Shown here: one piece after another, positions 1 through 8,888 of the stretch | How the letters are laid out: each line of letters opens with the position of its first letter | How positions within the stretch are numbered: the first letter of the stretch is position 1 | NCBI GenBank assembly: GCA_965232165.1 | Contig: CBDDOY010000001.1 | Location: 1 to 64,000 of the forward strand | Reading direction: 5' to 3' | Length of the DNA stretch: 64,000 nt | Origin: UBA2779 sp965232165 | GTDB taxonomy: Bacteria; Spirochaetota; Spirochaetia; DSM-2461 | Translations under genes and position numbers: made by a program | The notes under the pieces: generated by a model | What the model saw: only the letters and a program-made list of their open reading frames with translations | Databases searched by the model: none | Told to the model about the DNA's origin: nothing

Positions 1-142
1 TCGTAAAAGGCAGCGCTCCCTGACAGTGCGGCTCAATCGTGTTGCCCAGGGAAGCTCTCCTATGATCGGATTTCAGGAGAACCACAGTTTCTCTGACACT
101 TCCCATCTTCCCTTTTCCCGCAATTCATCTTATTGTCCCCGC

Positions 143-1099
143 ATGACTATTCATGACAGCCGCTACAAACGTTTCCTCTCCAATCCGTCCATCGCCGGAC
201 AACTGCTGACACGCTTCGTCAAAGAGAACTTCGTAAAAGAACTGGATTTCTCATCCTTTGAACTCATGGACAAGCAGTTCGTTAACCGGAAACATAAAAA
301 ACACGAGTCCGACCTGTGCTACCGGGCACGCTGTAAAGGACGGAACGTCTACATCTACATCCTCATGGAGTTTCAATCCTCTGTTGATAACCGAATGGCG
401 CTCCGCTTCCTGCAGTACATCATCGAACTCTATGAATGGCTGGAAAGGGACAGCGAGGGGAAGCTGCCCTCCGTGTTTCCCCTGCTCCTCTACAATGGCG
501 AGGCGCCCTGGACGGCGGCAATCGACACAAGTGATTTGCTCAGGAATGACATCCCCGTTGAATACATTCCAAGATTTTGTTATCATCTTATAGCCGTCAA
601 CGAAATCGACGAGCCTGCACTGAAAAAGATGGAAACCATCATCGACGCGGCTCTCTATTTCGAGAGACATAGAAAAATCGAGGGAATTGACAGGGAAATA
701 AAGAAGCTTCTAGACTTGTTTCAGGAGAAGGAACCACGGCTATGGAAGGAATTGGCCCTGTTCATCGGGGGAGTTTTTTCGGCCTTGAAGACTATCAATC
801 CGGCCCTGGAAATAATAGAAACTACGGAGGCAGCGAATTCGATGATTCAAACGGCAATACGAGAACATGATGAAATGATCAGAAAGCAGGGAATAGAGCA
901 GGGAATAGAGCAGGGAATAGAGCAGGGAATAGAGCAGGGAATAGAGCAGGGAATAGAGCAAGGGAGAGAGCAGGGGATAGAACAGGGAATGCAAAAAGGC
1001 AAAATGGAAATGGCCCGAGGACTCAAAGACTCCGGAGTTTCCATAGAAATCATCAGCAAGCATACCGGTCTGACACCCGAGGAGATTGATGCGCTTTGA
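143..1099 (+). CDS. Rpn-family recombination-promoting nuclease, copy 1
   Basis: A 318-aa PF04754 (transposase_31/YhgA-like) protein. Rpn proteins are PD-(D/E)XK DNases first described in E. coli as promoting RecA-independent recombination, and more recently linked to phage defence. The start at 143 (MTIHDSRYK) matches the usual family N-terminus, but it lacks a good ribosome site. An in-frame ATG at 62 has AGGGA upstream and would add 27 residues. The core is visible as ESDL (about residues 55-58), then a beta-rich stretch ending in MEFQSS (about 76-81), the E-x-Q form of the nuclease motif. The C-terminus carries eight four-residue repeats (six GIEQ, one GREQ, one GIEQ) and a helical tail ending EEIDAL. 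Confidence 0.88.
   Translation: MTIHDSRYKRFLSNPSIAGQLLTRFVKENFVKELDFSSFELMDKQFVNRKHKKHESDLCYRARCKGRNVYIYILMEFQSSVDNRMALRFLQYIIELYEWLERDSEGKLPSVFPLLLYNGEAPWTAAIDTSDLLRNDIPVEYIPRFCYHLIAVNEIDEPALKKMETIIDAALYFERHRKIEGIDREIKKLLDLFQEKEPRLWKELALFIGGVFSALKTINPALEIIETTEAANSMIQTAIREHDEMIRKQGIEQGIEQGIEQGIEQGIEQGIEQGREQGIEQGMQKGKMEMARGLKDSGVSIEIISKHTGLTPEEIDAL
842..1099 (+). CDS. Possible intragenic RpnS-type antitoxin start inside copy 1
   Basis: Within the rpn frame an ATG at 842 is preceded by GGAGG about 11 nt upstream, far better than anything before the full-length start. Translation from here gives 85 aa: a short linker, the GIEQ repeats and the C-terminal tail, without the nuclease core. E. coli rpn genes are known to express such C-terminal small proteins (RpnS) that inhibit the full-length nuclease. 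The same start exists at 2140, 3438 and 4760, giving 85, 93 and 97 aa. Expression is inferred, not seen. Confidence 0.4.
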   Translation: MIQTAIREHDEMIRKQGIEQGIEQGIEQGIEQGIEQGIEQGREQGIEQGMQKGKMEMARGLKDSGVSIEIISKHTGLTPEEIDAL

Positions 1100-1440
1100 T
1101 GATCCCGTCTCTTCAAGGAATTTTCTTCCGATACTAAGCTTGGCAGTGTTTAGCTGAGTGTGTGTTTCTTCTAAACTGAAGTTTTCACCAAATCAATAAA
1201 ACAACCCAAATGCCATACTTCACGATACCGGGGACATTGCAGTTTAACTCCCAGAATTTCAGCCATCTTCTGCTGATGGATTTTCGGCACGGTTAACCTC
1301 GTAAAAGGCAGCGCTCCCTGACAGTGCGGCTCAATCGTGTTGCCCAGGGAAGCTCTCCTATGATCGGATTTCAGGAGAACCACAGTTTCTCTGACACTTC
1401 CCATCTTCCCTTTTCCCGCAATTCATCTTATTGTCCCCGC

Positions 1441-2397
1441 ATGACTATTCATGACAGCCGCTACAAACGTTTCCTCTCCAATCCGTCCATCGCCGGACAA
1501 CTGCTGACACGCTTCGTCAAAGAGAACTTCGTAAAAGAACTGGATTTCTCATCCTTTGAACTCATGGACAAGCAGTTCGTTAACCGGAAACATAAAAAAC
1601 ACGAGTCCGACCTGTGCTACCGGGCACGCTGTAAAGGACGGAACGTCTACATCTACATCCTCATGGAGTTTCAATCCTCTGTTGATAACCGAATGGCGCT
1701 CCGCTTCCTGCAGTACATCATCGAACTCTATGAATGGCTGGAAAGGGACAGCGAGGGGAAGCTGCCCTCCGTGTTTCCCCTGCTCCTCTACAATGGCGAG
1801 GCGCCCTGGACGGCGGCAATCGACACAAGTGATTTGCTCAGGAATGACATCCCCGTTGAATACATTCCAAGATTTTGTTATCATCTTATAGCCGTCAACG
1901 AAATCGACGAGCCTGCACTGAAAAAGATGGAAACCATCATCGACGCGGCTCTCTATTTCGAGAGACATAGAAAAATCGAGGGAATTGACAGGGAAATAAA
2001 GAAGCTTCTAGACTTGTTTCAGGAGAAGGAACCACGGCTATGGAAGGAATTGGCCCTGTTCATCGGGGGAGTTTTTTCGGCCTTGAAGACTATCAATCCG
2101 GCCCTGGAAATAATAGAAACTACGGAGGCAGCGAATTCGATGATTCAAACGGCAATACGAGAACATGATGAAATGATCAGAAAGCAGGGAATAGAGCAGG
2201 GAATAGAGCAGGGAATAGAGCAGGGAATAGAGCAGGGGATAGAACAGGGAATAGAGCAAGGGAGAGAGCAGGGGATAGAACAGGGAATGCAAAAAGGCAA
2301 AATGGAAATGGCCCGAGGACTCAAAGACTCCGGAGTTTCCATAGAAATCATCAGCAAGCATACCGGTCTGACACCCGAGGAGATTGATGCGCTTTGA
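1441..2397 (+). CDS. Rpn-family recombination-promoting nuclease, copy 2
   Basis: A 318-aa protein identical to copy 1, including the ESDL and MEFQSS core motifs. The repeat block has the same length as in copy 1 but a different DNA order: the fifth unit is gggatagaacag, a variant that in the other copies occurs only after the GREQ unit. The block was therefore reshuffled by slippage or conversion rather than copied intact. Confidence 0.88.
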   Translation: MTIHDSRYKRFLSNPSIAGQLLTRFVKENFVKELDFSSFELMDKQFVNRKHKKHESDLCYRARCKGRNVYIYILMEFQSSVDNRMALRFLQYIIELYEWLERDSEGKLPSVFPLLLYNGEAPWTAAIDTSDLLRNDIPVEYIPRFCYHLIAVNEIDEPALKKMETIIDAALYFERHRKIEGIDREIKKLLDLFQEKEPRLWKELALFIGGVFSALKTINPALEIIETTEAANSMIQTAIREHDEMIRKQGIEQGIEQGIEQGIEQGIEQGIEQGREQGIEQGMQKGKMEMARGLKDSGVSIEIISKHTGLTPEEIDAL

Positions 2398-2738
2398 TGA
2401 TCCCGTCTCTTCAAGGAATTTTCTTCCGATACTAAGCTTGGCAGTGTTTAGCTGAGTGTGTGTTTCTTCTAAACTGAAGTTTTCACCAAATCAATAAAAC
2501 AACCCAAATGCCATACTTCACGATACCGGGGACATTGCAGTTTAACTCCCAAAATTTCAGCCATCTTCTGCTGATGGATTTTCGGCACGGTTAACCTCGT
2601 AAAAGGCAGCGCTCCCTGACAGTGCGGCTCAATCGTGTTGCCCAGGGAAGCTCTCCTATGATCGGATTTCAGGAGAACCACAGTTTCTCTGACACTTCCC
2701 ATCTTCCCTTTTCCCGCAATTCATCTTATTGTCCCCGC

Positions 2739-3719
2739 ATGACTATTCATGACAGCCGCTACAAACGTTTCCTCTCCAATCCGTCCATCGCCGGACAACT
2801 GCTGACACGCTTCGTCAAAGAGAACTTCGTAAAAGAACTGGATTTCTCATCCTTTGAACTCATGGACAAGCAGTTCGTTAACCGGAAACATAAAAAACAC
2901 GAGTCCGACCTGTGCTACCGGGCACGCTGTAAAGGACGGAACGTCTACATCTACATCCTCATGGAGTTTCAATCCTCTGTTGATAACCGAATGGCGCTCC
3001 GCTTCCTGCAGTACATCATCGAACTCTATGAATGGCTGGAAAGGGACAGCGAGGGGAAGCTGCCCTCCGTGTTTCCCCTGCTCCTCTACAATGGCGAGGC
3101 GCCCTGGACGGCGGCAATCGACACAAGTGATTTGCTCAGGAATGACATCCCCGTTGAATACATTCCAAGATTTTGTTATCATCTTATAGCCGTCAACGAA
3201 ATCGACGAGCCTGCACTGAAAAAGATGGAAACCATCATCGACGCGGCTCTCTATTTCGAGAGACATAGAAAAATCGAGGGAATTGACAGGGAAATAAAGA
3301 AGCTTCTAGACTTGTTTCAGGAGAAGGAACCACGGCTATGGAAGGAATTGGCCCTGTTCATCGGGGGAGTTTTTTCGGCCTTGAAGACTATCAATCCGGC
3401 CCTGGAAATAATAGAAACTACGGAGGCAGCGAATTCGATGATTCAAACGGCAATACGAGAACATGATGAAATGATCAGAAAGCAGGGAATAGAGCAGGGA
3501 ATAGAGCAGGGAATAGAGCAGGGAATAGAGCAGGGAATAGAGCAGGGAATAGAGCAGGGAATAGAGCAGGGAATAGAGCAAGGGAGAGAGCAGGGGATAG
3601 AACAGGGAATGCAAAAAGGCAAAATGGAAATGGCCCGAGGACTCAAAGACTCCGGAGTTTCCATAGAAATCATCAGCAAGCATACCGGTCTGACACCCGA
3701 GGAGATTGATGCGCTTTGA
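2739..3719 (+). CDS. Rpn-family recombination-promoting nuclease, copy 3
   Basis: A 326-aa protein. It matches copies 1 and 2 outside the C-terminal repeat, which holds eight GIEQ units before GREQ instead of six. The expansion is in frame (24 bp), so both the nuclease core and the tail are kept. Its downstream flank has two private base changes (aactcaaatgtcat, about 3824-3837). Confidence 0.88.
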   Translation: MTIHDSRYKRFLSNPSIAGQLLTRFVKENFVKELDFSSFELMDKQFVNRKHKKHESDLCYRARCKGRNVYIYILMEFQSSVDNRMALRFLQYIIELYEWLERDSEGKLPSVFPLLLYNGEAPWTAAIDTSDLLRNDIPVEYIPRFCYHLIAVNEIDEPALKKMETIIDAALYFERHRKIEGIDREIKKLLDLFQEKEPRLWKELALFIGGVFSALKTINPALEIIETTEAANSMIQTAIREHDEMIRKQGIEQGIEQGIEQGIEQGIEQGIEQGIEQGIEQGREQGIEQGMQKGKMEMARGLKDSGVSIEIISKHTGLTPEEIDAL

Positions 3720-4060
3720 TGATCCCGTCTCTTCAAGGAATTTTCTTCCGATACTAAGCTTGGCAGTGTTTAGCTGAGTGTGTGTTTCTTCTAAACTGAA
3801 GTTTTCACCAAATCAATAAAACAACTCAAATGTCATACTTCACGATACCGGGGACATTGCAGTTTAACTCCCAGAATTTCAGCCATCTTCTGCTGATGGA
3901 TTTTCGGCACGGTTAACCTCGTAAAAGGCAGCGCTCCCTGACAGTGCGGCTCAATCGTGTTGCCCAGGGAAGCTCTCCTATGATCGGATTTCAGGAGAAC
4001 CACAGTTTCTCTGACACTTCCCATCTTCCCTTTTCCCGCAATTCATCTTATTGTCCCCGC

Positions 4061-5053
4061 ATGACTATTCATGACAGCCGCTACAAACGTTTCCTCTCCA
4101 ATCCGTCCATCGCCGGACAACTGCTGACACGCTTCGTCAAAGAGAACTTCGTAAAAGAACTGGATTTCTCATCCTTTGAACTCATGGACAAGCAGTTCGT
4201 TAACCGGAAACATAAAAAACACGAGTCCGACCTGTGCTACCGGGCACGCTGTAAAGGACGGAACGTCTACATCTACATCCTCATGGAGTTTCAATCCTCT
4301 GTTGATAACCGAATGGCGCTCCGCTTCCTGCAGTACATCATCGAACTCTATGAATGGCTGGAAAGGGACAGCGAGGGGAAGCTGCCCTCCGTGTTTCCCC
4401 TGCTCCTCTACAATGGCGAGGCGCCCTGGACGGCGGCAATCGACACAAGTGATTTGCTCAGGAATGACATCCCCGTTGAATACATTCCAAGATTTTGTTA
4501 TCATCTTATAGCCGTCAACGAAATCGACGAGCCTGCACTGAAAAAGATGGAAACCATCATCGACGCGGCTCTCTATTTCGAGAGACATAGAAAAATCGAG
4601 GGAATTGACAGGGAAATAAAGAAGCTTCTAGACTTGTTTCAGGAGAAGGAACCACGGCTATGGAAGGAATTGGCCCTGTTCATCGGGGGAGTTTTTTCGG
4701 CCTTGAAGACTATCAATCCGGCCCTGGAAATAATAGAAACTACGGAGGCAGCGAATTCGATGATTCAAACGGCAATACGAGAACATGATGAAATGATCAG
4801 AAAGCAGGGAATAGAGCAGGGAATAGAGCAGGGAATAGAGCAGGGAATAGAGCAGGGAATAGAGCAGGGAATAGAGCAGGGAATAGAGCAGGGAATAGAG
4901 CAGGGAATAGAGCAAGGGAGAGAGCAGGGGATAGAACAGGGAATGCAAAAAGGCAAAATGGAAATGGCCCGAGGACTCAAAGACTCCGGAGTTTCCATAG
5001 AAATCATCAGCAAGCATACCGGTCTGACACCCGAGGAGATTGATGCGCTTTGA
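4061..5053 (+). CDS. Rpn-family recombination-promoting nuclease, copy 4
   Basis: A 330-aa protein and the longest copy, with nine GIEQ units before GREQ. The nuclease core and C-terminal tail are unchanged. It is the last copy before the array ends at a MITE-like sequence. All four genes remain open, so there is selection to keep them intact or the amplification is too young to have decayed. Confidence 0.88.
   Translation: MTIHDSRYKRFLSNPSIAGQLLTRFVKENFVKELDFSSFELMDKQFVNRKHKKHESDLCYRARCKGRNVYIYILMEFQSSVDNRMALRFLQYIIELYEWLERDSEGKLPSVFPLLLYNGEAPWTAAIDTSDLLRNDIPVEYIPRFCYHLIAVNEIDEPALKKMETIIDAALYFERHRKIEGIDREIKKLLDLFQEKEPRLWKELALFIGGVFSALKTINPALEIIETTEAANSMIQTAIREHDEMIRKQGIEQGIEQGIEQGIEQGIEQGIEQGIEQGIEQGIEQGREQGIEQGMQKGKMEMARGLKDSGVSIEIISKHTGLTPEEIDAL
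4808..4939 (+). repeat. 12-bp coding minisatellite (GIEQ repeat) in rpn copy 4
   Basis: Eleven 12-bp units of the type ggaatagagcag, each coding for Gly-Ile-Glu-Gln or a variant. The equivalent blocks are 890-985 (8 units), 2188-2283 (8 units) and 3486-3605 (10 units). The unit length is a multiple of three, so slippage changes the length without breaking the frame. The encoded helix is polar and probably an extended or coiled-coil spacer between the nuclease core and the tail. Confidence 0.95.
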
Positions 5054-5195
5054 TGATCCCGTCTCTTCAAGGAATTTTCTTCCGATACTAAGCTTGGCAG
5101 TGTTTAGCTGAGTGTGTGTTTCTTCTAAACTGAAGTTTTCACCAAATCAATAAAGCAACCCAAATGCCATACTTCACGATACCGGGGACATTGCA

Positions 5196-5335
5196 GGGCA
5201 CCTCTAAAAAACCCATTCCGTTTCCGGTTTGCTCTTTCCCCCCGCTACTGCGTTGCCAAAGAACTCACGTAACCCAGTTGCGCTTGAATTCTTGGCGCCT
5301 TGCATCGAAGAAAAATAGCTGCGCCAAATTCCAAG
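5196..5335. mobile_element. Diverged MITE-1 fragment
   Basis: It starts with the MITE-1 terminal repeat GGGCACCTCTAAAAAAC and follows the reverse orientation of the intact copy at 19074-19234 with many differences. No right-hand terminal repeat is visible. It abuts the end of the rpn array at a point where the other units continue, so it either inserted there or truncated the last unit. No gene is visible between 5054 and 5423. Confidence 0.6.
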
Positions 5336-5423
5336 GGCGATTTCCGCAGAGATGCCTTCGGAAGGCTCCGACGAAACGGAATCCTTCAGGTGGTATGGAA
5401 ATATCCTGTGGTCTTAGGTTAGG

Positions 5424-6317
5424 TTACTCAATGGGACATTTTGTGACAGGGGGGGGATCACTGTTAACCATCTGCCACCCCAATCCATCTGGCCATTCCA
5501 TGCTCACTCGGCCCAATCGCCCTTCCCTGATGTCTTTGAGCAGAAGCTGACAGATTCTTGGATGATCGAGTTCACCGCCGGGCATCAGGCAGCCACGGTT
5601 ACGTCCCACAACCTCCGTCAAGGAATGGGGCGGCTGCGGGATTTCTTTCAGTCCATACCGTGTGGCCAGTGCCTCCGGATAACGCCATGCCAAGTAAGAG
5701 AGGAGCCTTGCCGTAAGTTCCTCATCGGGTAGAATCGTTTCCTTGACGGCACCCAGGGCGGCGAGTATCAGCCCCGTTAGGGGATCCTCGAATTTATGCA
5801 GGAGAAGGCCGGGGGTATCGAATAATTCAAATCGGCTATTGATGGGGATACGCCGCAGATTGCGCGTCAGACCGGGAGCGGCGCCGGTTTCGGCCCTGTT
5901 CCTCCCGGATAATCCATTGATGATACTTGATTTGCCGACATTGGGTATGCCGGTAATAAGGGCTCTCACGGGTCGGCGAGAACGCCATGAAGCATCCCTA
6001 AAGAGATTAAGACAAGCCTTGGGGATGGCATCGAGTCCCCTAGCCTGCTTGCCGGACACACGCAGAGGTACGATCTGGCCATCCCTGTGGAACTGCGAAA
6101 TCCAGAGCTTCGTCGCCTTCGTATCGGCTAGATCATCCTTATTCAGTAAAATTAACCGCTGCTTGGGCTGAGTGAGACTCCGTAATAACGGATTACTGCT
6201 TGAACGCGGCGCACGTGCGTCCAGCACTTCAATAACGACATCAATCAGCGGGAGGCTTCCCCTGATGAGACGCTTGGCCTTGGCCATGTGGCCGGGAAAC
6301 CATTGTACGGCTGCCAT
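5424..6317 (-). CDS. rbgA: RbgA/YlqF-type ribosome biogenesis GTPase
   Basis: A 297-aa circularly permuted GTPase that acts in late assembly of the 50S subunit. The G motifs occur in permuted order: NKDD (G4) near residue 59, GIPNVGKSS (P-loop) near 120 and DTPG (G3) near 162. The N-terminal WFPGHMAKA signature is typical of the family. The start at 6317 begins MAAVQWFPGHM and lies 1 nt after the stop of the upstream 661-aa gene, so the pair is translationally coupled. A longer open frame upstream in the same phase is only the shadow of that gene. Confidence 0.93.
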   Translation of the reverse strand: MAAVQWFPGHMAKAKRLIRGSLPLIDVVIEVLDARAPRSSSNPLLRSLTQPKQRLILLNKDDLADTKATKLWISQFHRDGQIVPLRVSGKQARGLDAIPKACLNLFRDASWRSRRPVRALITGIPNVGKSSIINGLSGRNRAETGAAPGLTRNLRRIPINSRFELFDTPGLLLHKFEDPLTGLILAALGAVKETILPDEELTARLLSYLAWRYPEALATRYGLKEIPQPPHSLTEVVGRNRGCLMPGGELDHPRICQLLLKDIREGRLGRVSMEWPDGLGWQMVNSDPPPVTKCPIE

Positions 6318-6318
6318 G

Positions 6319-8304
6319 TCAGCCGAGAATATGACAGCCCTGGACGATGTCTCGGAGCTGCCGGGCCGTGGACTCAGCTTCCGCAGAATTGTCCCGCAGG
6401 GCGGTTTCCAAAGCGTCAAGGAGGTCATAATAACGATTCCATCCTTTGCGTTCCATCTGCCAGGTCTCTTCCAACAAGGCCGACTTATCGGCGCAATTGG
6501 ACAGCCATTGTGGAATTCTCTTGTTGGCAAGGTCCAATATCTTCCTGCGCTCATCCAGAGTCTTATCGCTGAGCAAGCAGAGCGACAGGCGCAGCAGGGC
6601 GAGTGTCCTGGGGATTGGCGTGATGAAACATCCGGTAAACGGGTCAACGAGTTTCTTCGTTTTCTTTTCCCCCCAGGGCAGAAAATTCGCGTATGTGCTG
6701 AACACAAACAGACGGACAATATCCCCGATGTATGATCCGATCTTGCCGGCCTTCACCGTCGACTGGGCAAAGGCTTCTTTGTCATGCCGCATAATCAGCC
6801 CTGCCGCATGAGAATAACGCAGGACGGCGCCATGTGGCGCATCAAACAGAACCGATAGCAAATAGCCCTGATCCTCGGCCCGTCCAATGAAACTCGGGGT
6901 AAATGGCCGGTAGCGGCGCAGGGCATCAATGCGTATGCCGTTCGTGCCCCCGGTAACGTGTATTCGGTGAATGGCCGTGCTTATCCCGTCTAATTCTTCA
7001 CTCGGCCCGTAGCGGGTCATCAGCTCGGCGCGGGTGGATAACGCCATGGGAATCTGCTTGTAGAATAAGAGATCATCGCCTTTCGGGTTCCCGTCCGGCC
7101 AGGGAATGTCCGGCGTGAACAATCCGGCGGCTATGTCCTTTTCATTTACCAATGCCCCGGCTATCATTCCAAGCTCGACATCCCGGCCTTCCGCATCCCG
7201 GCCCCTGGCGCCCCACAATGGGGTAGCAAGGTGTTCAAATGCACTCTTCCCCGTTTCGGCGCAGAGCAGCTCTTGCGGAAACACCTGATCAAGATCAATC
7301 TTGAACGTGGCCTTTATATTTGAATCAACCGCGACGGCCCAAAGGGCGGGCAGGGCCTTGAGGAACGAGTAATGCCGGCCATACTCCCCGTCTACGCCAA
7401 TGGCCGCCGACATCACCCCGTCTTCTGATGTCTTCAGGCCGCTTGAGAGCGTCCTAAGGAACCCCCCGACGATGGACTGGGTGATGGCGTACACCTCCAG
7501 TCCATCGAAGCGGCCGTCATTGACTGATGCCAACTGCGCCCTTAGCCAGGGTAAGGCCCAGCGTTCGAGGCCTTCATGGGTAACGGAGATCGACAGGCAA
7601 ACCTTGAGCCGGGCATCTGGGGAGACCGTACCCCTCTTCTTCTCGTAGGCCAGGGCCTGAGCCAATCCCGTCAAACCATAGACGACCTCATCATTCTCTG
7701 GGGCCGTGCCGATGGGGATGGGATGATCATACCAGTACTTCTGGGGCTGTGAGATCGCGGCTCTTGCCCCCCTCAGGATGTCTGCGATATCACCGCCAAT
7801 ATCTGTATCCGGCTGCCCCGCCGGCGGGGAATACAGGATGTTGGAAGTAAACAGTATCTGGCGAGGCACATCATCGACGGGATCGGCAGCGAGTTCACGG
7901 ATATCAATGCGGCGGCTGGCCCTGAGAAGGTCAATCTGTCTCTTCGCATCGGAATCGAGATGAAGGGCTTCGGGAAAGAAGGCCCGCCACAGGGCGTGCA
8001 GAAGGGCTTCGTTTGTCGGCTGTTTGATGTCATCCTTGGGCTTCTCTGTGTTCTCATCTTCTAGGAGAAGCCGTTCGAGTCGGTTGAAGGCCGTCTTCCT
8101 GTCTTCTTTGAGGGTATCATATTCTTCGTGAAGCGCCTTGACGCCGCCGCGAAACACCTCCGGCAAACCGTCCCCGTTCCGGCGGCCGGCCAGGGTTTCC
8201 AGAAAATGTCGGCCTATGGCGGACACCTCATCCTCGGGGCCTCCCAGACTGTCCCAAACCCTGAACATACCTTCATAGAAATTCTGTGCTGCCTTATTCA
8301 TCAT
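6319..8304 (-). CDS. Uncharacterised 661-aa protein, possible GT-A-fold glycosyltransferase
   Basis: I do not recognise this protein with certainty. It is soluble-looking, with no signal peptide. The middle contains a hydrophobic strand followed by KIDLDQVFP (about residue 340), which resembles a DxD metal site. Further on is SFIGRAEDQGYLL, which looks like the acidic catalytic region of GT-A glycosyltransferases. Before that, KVCLSISVTHEG could be the first nucleotide-binding strand. These are resemblances only. It shares an operon with rbgA, which starts 1 nt after its stop. A sugar transferase is possible but unproven. Confidence 0.6.
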   Translation of the reverse strand: MMNKAAQNFYEGMFRVWDSLGGPEDEVSAIGRHFLETLAGRRNGDGLPEVFRGGVKALHEEYDTLKEDRKTAFNRLERLLLEDENTEKPKDDIKQPTNEALLHALWRAFFPEALHLDSDAKRQIDLLRASRRIDIRELAADPVDDVPRQILFTSNILYSPPAGQPDTDIGGDIADILRGARAAISQPQKYWYDHPIPIGTAPENDEVVYGLTGLAQALAYEKKRGTVSPDARLKVCLSISVTHEGLERWALPWLRAQLASVNDGRFDGLEVYAITQSIVGGFLRTLSSGLKTSEDGVMSAAIGVDGEYGRHYSFLKALPALWAVAVDSNIKATFKIDLDQVFPQELLCAETGKSAFEHLATPLWGARGRDAEGRDVELGMIAGALVNEKDIAAGLFTPDIPWPDGNPKGDDLLFYKQIPMALSTRAELMTRYGPSEELDGISTAIHRIHVTGGTNGIRIDALRRYRPFTPSFIGRAEDQGYLLSVLFDAPHGAVLRYSHAAGLIMRHDKEAFAQSTVKAGKIGSYIGDIVRLFVFSTYANFLPWGEKKTKKLVDPFTGCFITPIPRTLALLRLSLCLLSDKTLDERRKILDLANKRIPQWLSNCADKSALLEETWQMERKGWNRYYDLLDALETALRDNSAEAESTARQLRDIVQGCHILG

Positions 8305-8362
8305 AATCTCCTCATTTCAAAGGCTATACTAATCGCTGTACACAATAGATTGCCGAATGACA

Positions 8363-8485
8363 AGCGCAAGGGATTGCAGCGGAAATGCCGCCGGCGGCCC
8401 CGGCGATTGGCAATGAGCCGGTGAACAGGCCGCCGGATTAAGGCATTGGAGCGAAAAGCCCGGCCCGAAGGGTGCGCCCAAATAC
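8363..8485 (+). repeat. Dispersed ~125 bp GC-rich repeat, copy R1
   Basis: Begins gcgcaagggattgcagcgg and ends ggtgcgcccaaatactg. Closely related copies lie at 13320-13445 (opposite orientation) and 48119-48246. All three are intergenic, GC-rich and contain several short inverted repeats (for example around accc-ttc-gggt and the gccgg/ccggc stretch). It lies between the ArsC-like gene and the 661-aa gene. The function is unknown. Confidence 0.85.
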
Positions 8486-8520
8486 TGATTCTTGAAGTTG
8501 CGGCACACGAAGTATGCCCA

Positions 8521-8862
8521 TCAATTCTTGAGTCTCTGAGCGACGGCCTCCCATGCCGGCACATCATAGCCGATGACAACCGTTCTGCCCTCTCTCAAAA
8601 TTGGGGTTTTCAATAGCCCCTGCTCTTCGCGCAATTCTTCCATGGGATTGTATGCCTTCCATGCAAGCTGGCGTTTCTTCCACGCCCTGCTGTCCCGGTC
8701 TATGAGGTCATCCCATTCCCGGCCTAGGGCGATAGCCTGCAATTCACCATCACTCAAGGACCTTTTTGCCAGATTGACAAAGTGATAGGATATGCCCCGC
8801 TGCTCAAACCACAGGCGGCATTTCTTGGTGTTCCGACAACTCGCTGTACCTATGATCTGCAT
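8521..8862 (-). CDS. ArsC/Spx/YffB-family thioredoxin-fold protein
   Basis: A 113-aa protein with the ArsC-family layout: beta strand QIIGTASC, then CRNTKKC with cysteines at positions 9 and 15, and a late LLKTPILREG segment containing the cis-proline (TP) typical of the fold. Family members are arsenate reductases or redox or transcription adaptors (Spx). The substrate cannot be fixed from sequence, and there are no ars genes nearby. It lies downstream of a his cluster on the same strand. Confidence 0.8.
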   Translation of the reverse strand: MQIIGTASCRNTKKCRLWFEQRGISYHFVNLAKRSLSDGELQAIALGREWDDLIDRDSRAWKKRQLAWKAYNPMEELREEQGLLKTPILREGRTVVIGYDVPAWEAVAQRLKN

Positions 8863-8888
8863 TATCTATAAGTCGCCCCTAAGAAAGA

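Larger units (their letters stand above)
1..5195. repeat. Tandem array of ~1.3 kb rpn units (four copies, left end open)
   Basis: Four near-identical units lie head to tail with periods of 1298, 1298 and 1322 bp; the 24 bp excess is two extra 12-bp repeats inside copy 3. Each unit holds one rpn gene plus about 340 bp of conserved flank, including the non-coding stretch after the gene. The window begins inside a unit, so more copies may lie to the left. The last unit stops at about 5195, where MITE-like sequence starts. Only a few base changes separate copies outside the 12-bp repeats (for example near 3825-3832), so the amplification is recent. Confidence 0.95.

Noticed and set aside
890..985. 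Possible CRISPR array from regular short repeats
   Set aside because: The repeats are contiguous 12-mers without spacers and code for protein; no cas genes are present.
740..1116. Long antisense open frames with YSLL or SIPC repeats opposite each rpn gene
   Set aside because: They are simple mirror readings of the 12-bp repeat and lack start signals or conserved features.
8363..8485. The 125-bp GC-rich repeat as an integron attC site
   Set aside because: It lacks the paired R''/R' boxes of the GTTRRRY type and lies outside the array.
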